Below, piece after piece: positions 5,592 to 6,195 of a DNA stretch of 6,195 bases. How positions within the stretch are numbered: position 1 is the stretch's first letter; every line of letters begins with the position of its first letter. Under the pieces are notes generated by a model. That model was given only the letters and a program-made list of their open reading frames with translations. It did not search any database and had not been told where the DNA came from. The DNA is taken from assembly GCA_963930325.1 (NCBI GenBank), contig CAWVME010000015.1:1-6195 (forward strand), in the 5' to 3' direction. This stretch comes from CALXJM01 sp963930325 (lineage in GTDB: Bacteria > Bacillota > Clostridia > TANB77 > CAG-508). Made by a program: the position numbers and the translations under genes.

Positions 5592-5606
5592 AAACGGGTG
5601 TATAAT
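5579..5606 (+). promoter_or_regulatory. Sigma-A promoter of the hsp20 gene
   Basis: A perfect -35 box TTGACA (5579-5584) and a perfect -10 box TATAAT (5601-5606) are spaced by 16 bp. The start site should be near 5613. The -35 box lies inside the CIRCE element, so this is a strong vegetative promoter held down by HrcA rather than an alternative-sigma promoter. Confidence 0.9.
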
Positions 5607-5612
5607 TATATA

Positions 5613-5750
5613 CGTAAAGAGGAAAAGATAACAAATATATCTTAAAAATACATTTAAACTTAAGCTAAAAGATATAAATCTAAAGTTATTTAAACTCTTA
5701 TTTCATAAGGTGTCAGCACATAAAAAAATAAAGAAAGGAAGTCGGTAATT
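5613..5750 (+). promoter_or_regulatory. Long AU-rich 5' leader of the hsp20 mRNA
   Basis: About 138 nt separate the predicted start site from the ATG. The leader is A/U-rich with only weak stems: AACTT (5657-5661) with AAGTT (5683-5687), enclosing AGAT (5670-5673) with ATCT (5678-5681), and CTTAT (5697-5701) with ATAAG (5705-5709). No stem clearly sequesters AAAGGAAG (5734-5741), the ribosome binding site. No known riboswitch or ROSE thermometer is recognised. Confidence 0.4.
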
Positions 5751-6167
5751 ATGATGATGGTACCAAGAAGAAAAAATGAATTTGATTTATTTGATGAGAT
5801 GTTTAATGACCCATTTTTCACAAGAGGTGAAAACAAATTGATGAGAACTGATATTAAGGAAAAAAGTGACCACTATGAATTAGAAGTAGATTTACCAGGA
5901 TATGAAAAAGAAGATATAAAAATTGAACTTTCAGACGGATATTTAACAGTACATGCAAGCAGAAATAAAACAATTGATGATGAAAAAGACAGCAAATATG
6001 TTCATAAAGAAAGATATGTTGGAGAATGTTCAAGAAGCTTTTATGTAGGAGATAATGTAAAAGAAGAAGACATCAAAGCAAGCTTCAAGAATGGTACATT
6101 AAAACTAACATTGCCAAAAGAAAGACAAGAAAAACAAGATGAGAAGAAATATATCGATATTGAATAA
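5751..6167 (+). CDS. hsp20: Small heat-shock protein, Hsp20/alpha-crystallin family
   Basis: The protein has 138 residues, typical for a bacterial small heat-shock protein. A short N-terminal arm (1-30), rich in Phe and Asp/Glu (FDLFDEMFNDPFF at 11-23), precedes the alpha-crystallin domain (about 31-125). Clear markers are YELEVDLPGYEKEDIKIEL (42-60), the strand region around RSFYVGDNVKEEDIKASF (95-112) and the signature GTLKLTLPK (115-123). The C-terminal I-x-I motif that docks neighbouring subunits is IDI (135-137). It should form ATP-independent oligomers in the cytoplasm that hold unfolding proteins for GroEL and DnaK. Three ATG codons in a row open the frame; the first (5751) is 9 nt from AAAGGAAG (5734-5741) and is preferred. 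Expression is driven by the promoter at 5579-5606 and very probably repressed by HrcA through the CIRCE element. No terminator is visible in the 28 bases left after the stop. Confidence 0.95.
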   Translation: MMMVPRRKNEFDLFDEMFNDPFFTRGENKLMRTDIKEKSDHYELEVDLPGYEKEDIKIELSDGYLTVHASRNKTIDDEKDSKYVHKERYVGECSRSFYVGDNVKEEDIKASFKNGTLKLTLPKERQEKQDEKKYIDIE

Positions 6168-6195
6168 TAACTAGCAAAACATAAAAGACGATTCT

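Noticed and set aside
1..6195. tRNA, rRNA, CRISPR arrays, insertion sequences or attachment sites
   Set aside because: No cloverleaf-like sequence, regularly spaced repeats, transposase or integrase motifs, or long terminal inverted repeats were found by eye.

Overview
The window looks like chromosomal DNA of a low-GC Gram-positive bacterium, most likely a member of the Bacillota such as a clostridial or related gut lineage. This is inferred from AT-rich genes full of AAA/ATA/TTA/AGA codons, strong Shine-Dalgarno sequences, near-consensus sigma-A promoters, a CIRCE/HrcA operator in front of a small heat-shock gene, and protein families common in Clostridia. Every credible gene lies on the + strand and uses the standard genetic code. 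No RNA gene, mobile element, CRISPR array or integrase was seen.

Layout: (a) 1-85 is the Gly/Ser-rich C-terminal tail of a probable TPM-domain (YgcG-like) protein, followed after 43 nt by a complete LemA gene (129-755), a well-known gene pair of envelope proteins. A long hairpin (784-828) closes this unit. (b) 860-1719 is a self-contained single-gene cassette: a near-consensus promoter, a 5' leader with inverted repeats, a 226-residue protein of unknown family, and a strong terminator. The gene is about 42% GC by hand count. (c) 1797-3380 encodes a YtcJ-like amidohydrolase in much more AT-rich DNA. (d) 3486-5500 is a probable two-gene operon: a cation diffusion facilitator with an unusual metal site and a doubled C-terminal domain, then a YgjP/DUF45 zinc peptidase. 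(e) 5545-6167 is a heat-shock unit: a CIRCE operator interlocked with a perfect -35 box, a leader of about 138 nt, and an Hsp20 chaperone.

The genes do not form one pathway. TPM-LemA is an envelope module, the CDF exporter handles metal homeostasis, and YgjP and Hsp20 are housekeeping or stress functions. Base composition steps down from about 38-42% GC to roughly 25-30% between about 1720 and 1800. The clearest regulatory signal is the CIRCE/-35 overlap. The most obscure item is the unknown 226-aa protein. I do not see a convincing new multi-gene defence or mobile system here.
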